Shown one piece after another: positions 5,084-7,826 of a DNA stretch of 7,826 bases. Positions within the stretch are counted from its first letter, which is position 1. Each line of letters opens with the position of its first letter. A program made the position numbers and the translations under genes. Source of the DNA: CAYMLQ01 sp964390795 (GTDB taxonomy: Bacteria > Verrucomicrobiota > Kiritimatiellia > RFP12 > UBA1067); contig CAYMLQ010000292.1 of assembly GCA_964390795.1 (NCBI GenBank), positions 1 through 7,826 of the forward strand, in the 5' to 3' direction. The notes under the pieces were generated by a model. That model worked only from the letters and a program-made list of their open reading frames with translations, was not told where the DNA came from and searched no databases.

Positions 5084-7123
5084 ATGGAAGAGAGAAGTAA
5101 AGTGCGGTGCGTCGGCGCGTTCGTGGGCGGCGCGCTCGTGTTCTCGCTGTTTCAGGGTGGGGCGGCTATGGCCCAGTATGATCCTGATCGTGGTCGCGCC
5201 GCTCTTTCGGCCCAGGCGACAACGAACACTCTGATGATCGATTCTCCAGTGTCCTTCCCCGCAACGGGCGCGTTGCCGGCGCGCTTTGTCCCGGATATCC
5301 TCGTGCAAGAGGAACCTGCGGAAACCAACTATTTCATCTTCGCCTCGCCTTGCAGGTCGCTGGCGCAGATCGAGCGGATCCAGACGGAGATGCCCGCGGG
5401 CCACCTTTCGCCCCCCGCGCCGGACTGGGGGCCCTTGATGAAGACCCGTCGCCTTCTAGTCGAGGGCGGTGAGCTGCGCGTGCTCGCCCTTGGGGACAGC
5501 ATCATCAACGACACCATGCGCTCCGGCTGGATCGGGCAGTTGCAGGCAACCTATCCGAAGGCGCGCATCCAGGCGCACGTCTATGTGAGGGGCGGGGGCG
5601 GTTGTCAACATTACCGTCTGGAGTCGCGCGTGGCGCTCAACGTGCTGCCGCGCAAACCCCATCTGGTCCTGATCGGAGGCATCAGCCAGGAGGGTGTCGA
5701 GCCGATTCGAGCGGTCATCCGGCAGCTTCGCGAGGGGTTGCCGGAGGTCGAGATCCTTCTCATGAGTGGAGCCTTCGGAGGGCTGGATGCGCGCGATCCC
5801 AAGGCCTTGGCGCAGGGGAAGTACTCCGGGATCGGCGTCTACGGGAAGGCTCTCGAGGCTGTTGCGGAAGAGGAGCGCTGCGCCTATTTGGACATGACGG
5901 CGCCTTGGGCTGAGTACATCCGCTCGTCGCAGAAACATCCCCATCTGTTCCAGCGGGACCGGATCCACGCTAACGAATACGGGGAGCAGATCCTCGGTAA
6001 GATCATGATGGCGTTCTGGACCGCGCCGTGTGTGCCGAAGAAGGCCGTCGCTGGGCCTTGGCCTGCGGGGGCCTCCCCCGTGGAGGTCGGTACCCGCGTG
6101 ACCGAACGTTTCCTCGCGCTGCCGCACAGCCAATATGGCCGACCGGGCAACCCCAACCAGATAACCTACCCGGACGTCTGCACCTGGCATGGCTGCCTGA
6201 CCTTTGCACAGGCGAGTCGTAATCTCGCGCTGCAGAGGCGCCTGGCCGCCCGTTTCGAGCCGCTCTTCCTGAAGGACGCGGGGATGATCCCTCTGCCAGA
6301 CCATGTTGACAACACCGTGTTTGGCGTATTGCCCCTAGAGCTCTACCGGCAGACGGGGGAAGTGCGTTATCTCTACATGGGACGCTATTTTGCAGAGCAC
6401 CAATGGATCTTGCCGGAGGGGAAAAAGCACGAGACCCCGGAGGCCAAGGCGAATGTGGCGCTGGGGCTGAGCTGGCAGACCCGCTATTGGATTGACGATA
6501 TGTACATGATTAACGCCATCCAATCCCAGGCCTTTCGCGCGACAGGGGAGACGGCCTATCTGGAGCGGGCCGCCCTGGAGACGACCGCCTATCTGGACAA
6601 GCTTCAGTGCAAAAACGGGCTCTTCTATCATGCGCCGGAGGCGCCTTTCCACTGGGGCCGAGGAAACGGCTGGATGGCCGCAGGCATGACGGAGTTCCTG
6701 CGTGTCCTCCCTCCCTCCCATCCCCGCTACCCTCGCATCCTGGAAGGGTATCGCTCCATGATGGCCTCGCTGCTTTCTTTCCAGGCGGAGGACGGCATGT
6801 GGCGGCAGTTGGTGGATGATCCGGCGTCGTGGAAAGAAACCTCCGGGACGGGCATGTTCGCTTACGCGATGATCACCGGTGTCCAGCGCGGCTGGCTGGA
6901 CAGCGCGACGTACGGCCCGGCTGCGCGCCGGGCTTGGCTGGCCTTGGTCACCTACATGGACGAGAACGGCGACGTCCGCGAGGTCTGCGCGGGAACCAAC
7001 CAGAACGCGGATCGCCAACACTATCTCGACAGGCCGCGCAATACGGGCAACCTGCACGGCCAGGCGCCCCTGGTCTGGTGCGCCACGGCATTGCTGGGGA
7101 CTAAGATAGAGGCCCAGTTTTAG
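5084..7123 (+). CDS. Secreted SGNH hydrolase - GH105 unsaturated rhamnogalacturonyl hydrolase fusion
   Basis: The 679-residue product starts with a signal peptide (MEERSKVRCVGAFVGGALVF... cut near AMA/QY, residue 30), so it is exported. After a linker of about 90 residues an SGNH domain (about 130-315) shows block I LALGDSIIND with nucleophile Ser139, a glycine run RGGGG (169-173), IGGISQEG where block III normally has an Asn, and block V DRIH (Asp292/His295). The GH105 domain (about 335-675) has WIDDMYM (469-475, acidic catalytic residues), HWGRGNGWM (523-531), ETSGTGMFAY (585-594) and GNLHGQAPLVW near the end; it is of the usual YteR-like length. GH105 enzymes hydrate the 4,5-unsaturated galacturonyl group left by rhamnogalacturonan or pectin lyases, releasing it. 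The SGNH part probably removes acetyl groups from the same oligosaccharides (inference). A repressor-type palindrome and promoter lie upstream; the next gene follows after 51 bp in the same direction. Confidence 0.88.
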   Translation: MEERSKVRCVGAFVGGALVFSLFQGGAAMAQYDPDRGRAALSAQATTNTLMIDSPVSFPATGALPARFVPDILVQEEPAETNYFIFASPCRSLAQIERIQTEMPAGHLSPPAPDWGPLMKTRRLLVEGGELRVLALGDSIINDTMRSGWIGQLQATYPKARIQAHVYVRGGGGCQHYRLESRVALNVLPRKPHLVLIGGISQEGVEPIRAVIRQLREGLPEVEILLMSGAFGGLDARDPKALAQGKYSGIGVYGKALEAVAEEERCAYLDMTAPWAEYIRSSQKHPHLFQRDRIHANEYGEQILGKIMMAFWTAPCVPKKAVAGPWPAGASPVEVGTRVTERFLALPHSQYGRPGNPNQITYPDVCTWHGCLTFAQASRNLALQRRLAARFEPLFLKDAGMIPLPDHVDNTVFGVLPLELYRQTGEVRYLYMGRYFAEHQWILPEGKKHETPEAKANVALGLSWQTRYWIDDMYMINAIQSQAFRATGETAYLERAALETTAYLDKLQCKNGLFYHAPEAPFHWGRGNGWMAAGMTEFLRVLPPSHPRYPRILEGYRSMMASLLSFQAEDGMWRQLVDDPASWKETSGTGMFAYAMITGVQRGWLDSATYGPAARRAWLALVTYMDENGDVREVCAGTNQNADRQHYLDRPRNTGNLHGQAPLVWCATALLGTKIEAQF

Positions 7124-7174
7124 GCGGATCTGTTCGCGTCGCTATTTGAGCAAATGAAGCACAAAAGGATAAAC

Positions 7175-7826
7175 ATGACACATCGCCCATCACGATTCAC
7201 CCGCATTCTGTTTTCCGCAGTCCTCTGGGGCTGTGCCGCTACCCTCCTCGCCGCTGATGAGCAATCCGGCTGGTGGCCGCCGTTCGTGCCCGATGTCCCG
7301 ATACCGGCCGCGCCGGCCGCCGCACAGGCCGGAACCGGGCAACTGGTCATCGAGAGCGCCGAGTGCGCCGGCATCAGCGGCTTCCGCGCCGACTGGAACC
7401 GCCCCATCCCGCTGGCGGCGGACGGCGCGATGAAGGCTCGCGAGGATGCGACCAAGGGTTTCGGCGGCGGGCCAGTGGCAGACTGGCGCGATCCGGCAAA
7501 GCCCGGCGCGATCGCCTGCGACGCGGTGCACCGCTCTCTGCTGGTGCGCTTTCCCGATGCCGCGGAAAGCATCGCCGCCGCGCTCGGACAAGGCAAGACC
7601 ATCGTTCGTGTGGAACTGGTGTTGCCCTACCGGGGGACCGAAATCTTTCCGCTGGCGGACTATACCGACCCGGCCGGCATGAGCTTCCTCGGCCGGCAAT
7701 GGGCCGAGAAAGAGCCCCGCTGGCACGCCGTGGCCTGGGCGCTCAAGCAGCCGTGGCTCGCCGACCGTGAGCTTGGCCCGACCTACAACGCCTTCATCAA
7801 CGGCGCCGGTTATTGGGCTGGCTTCG
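7175..7826 (+). CDS. Unrecognised secreted protein, N-terminal part
   Basis: An open frame runs from ATG 7175 to the right edge without a stop (217 complete codons). AAGGA (7165-7169) sits five bases before the ATG; an in-frame ATG at 7154 lacks such a site. The N-terminus, MTHRPSRFTRILFSAVLWGC then AATLLAADEQ, is a signal peptide; LWGC is a poor lipobox, so cleavage near LLAA/DE is favoured. Next come a Pro/Ala-rich linker (WWPPFVPDVPIPAAPAAA), then GQLVIESAECAGISGFRADW, KGFGGGPVADWRDPAKPGA, HRSLLVRFPD, VELVLPYRGTEIFPL, AGMSFLGRQW, PRWHAVAWALKQPW and YNAFINGAGYW. The pattern of LLVRFPD followed by VELVLPYRGTE resembles a beta-rich carbohydrate-binding-type module of DNRLRE-like kind, but I do not recognise the family. 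Its spacing of 51 bp after the GH105 gene suggests one operon and a role in cell-wall polysaccharide use. The catalytic part, if any, lies beyond the window. Confidence 0.78.
   Translation, partial: MTHRPSRFTRILFSAVLWGCAATLLAADEQSGWWPPFVPDVPIPAAPAAAQAGTGQLVIESAECAGISGFRADWNRPIPLAADGAMKAREDATKGFGGGPVADWRDPAKPGAIACDAVHRSLLVRFPDAAESIAAALGQGKTIVRVELVLPYRGTEIFPLADYTDPAGMSFLGRQWAEKEPRWHAVAWALKQPWLADRELGPTYNAFINGAGYWAGF

Noticed and set aside
5456..6304. Long minus-strand frame (282 codons) opposite the SGNH-GH105 gene
   Set aside because: It is antisense to a well-supported enzyme gene and Arg/Pro/His-rich, as expected from GC-biased third codon positions; the similar frame at 6335-7057 is rejected for the same reason.
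7120..7726. Minus-strand frames opposite the right-edge gene
   Set aside because: The plus-strand frame has a ribosome binding site and signal peptide and stays open to the edge; the antisense frames show none of these.

Overview
The window is about 7.8 kb of moderately GC-rich bacterial DNA that looks like part of a pectin / rhamnogalacturonan-I (RG-I) utilisation locus. The protein families (a PL22-like TolB-type propeller, a GntR/LacI chimeric regulator, a secreted DUF4350-type protein, GH105 joined to an SGNH hydrolase) are typical of polysaccharide-degrading PVC-group bacteria such as Kiritimatiellota, Lentisphaerota or Verrucomicrobiota. No rRNA gene or marker protein is present, so this placement is inference from gene content only.

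Layout, left to right. (1) The C-terminal end of a PL22/oligogalacturonate-lyase-like propeller (1-455, +), followed by a plausible intrinsic terminator (521-554). (2) An 828-bp stretch without a convincing gene (456-1283). It holds a four-copy 9-bp tandem repeat and a GC-rich, hairpin-dense block (about 861-1246) containing 22 bases that match a universally conserved stretch of 16S rRNA. (3) A secreted DUF4350/GATase-fold protein (1284-2198, -) and, upstream on the same strand, a 12-TM MFS transporter (2383-3642, -). The gap between them holds a perfect 12-bp inverted repeat. (4) Divergent from the transporter, a GntR-HTH/LacI-sensor regulator (3713-4807, +), apparently leaderless. (5) A 276-bp promoter region carrying a near-perfect 20-bp palindrome next to a sigma70-like promoter. 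(6) A secreted two-domain enzyme, SGNH esterase plus GH105 unsaturated rhamnogalacturonyl hydrolase (5084-7123, +). (7) The start of an unrecognised secreted protein (7175 to the right edge, +), probably in the same operon.

How they may work together (inference): polymer fragments made by lyases encoded elsewhere are deacetylated by the SGNH domain. The GH105 domain then removes the unsaturated uronic acid, and the MFS carrier imports the resulting sugars. The regulator probably senses a sugar. The half-site TAGTGTNTCAANA from the palindrome upstream of the SGNH-GH105 gene recurs over the regulator's own -10 region, which is shared with the transporter. This suggests that one regulator controls itself, the transporter and the enzyme operon. 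The main points of interest are this operator pair, the SGNH-GH105 fusion with a non-canonical block III, a free-standing form of a domain I remember as fused to GH105 in Bacteroidetes, and the structured non-coding block with the 16S-like stretch.
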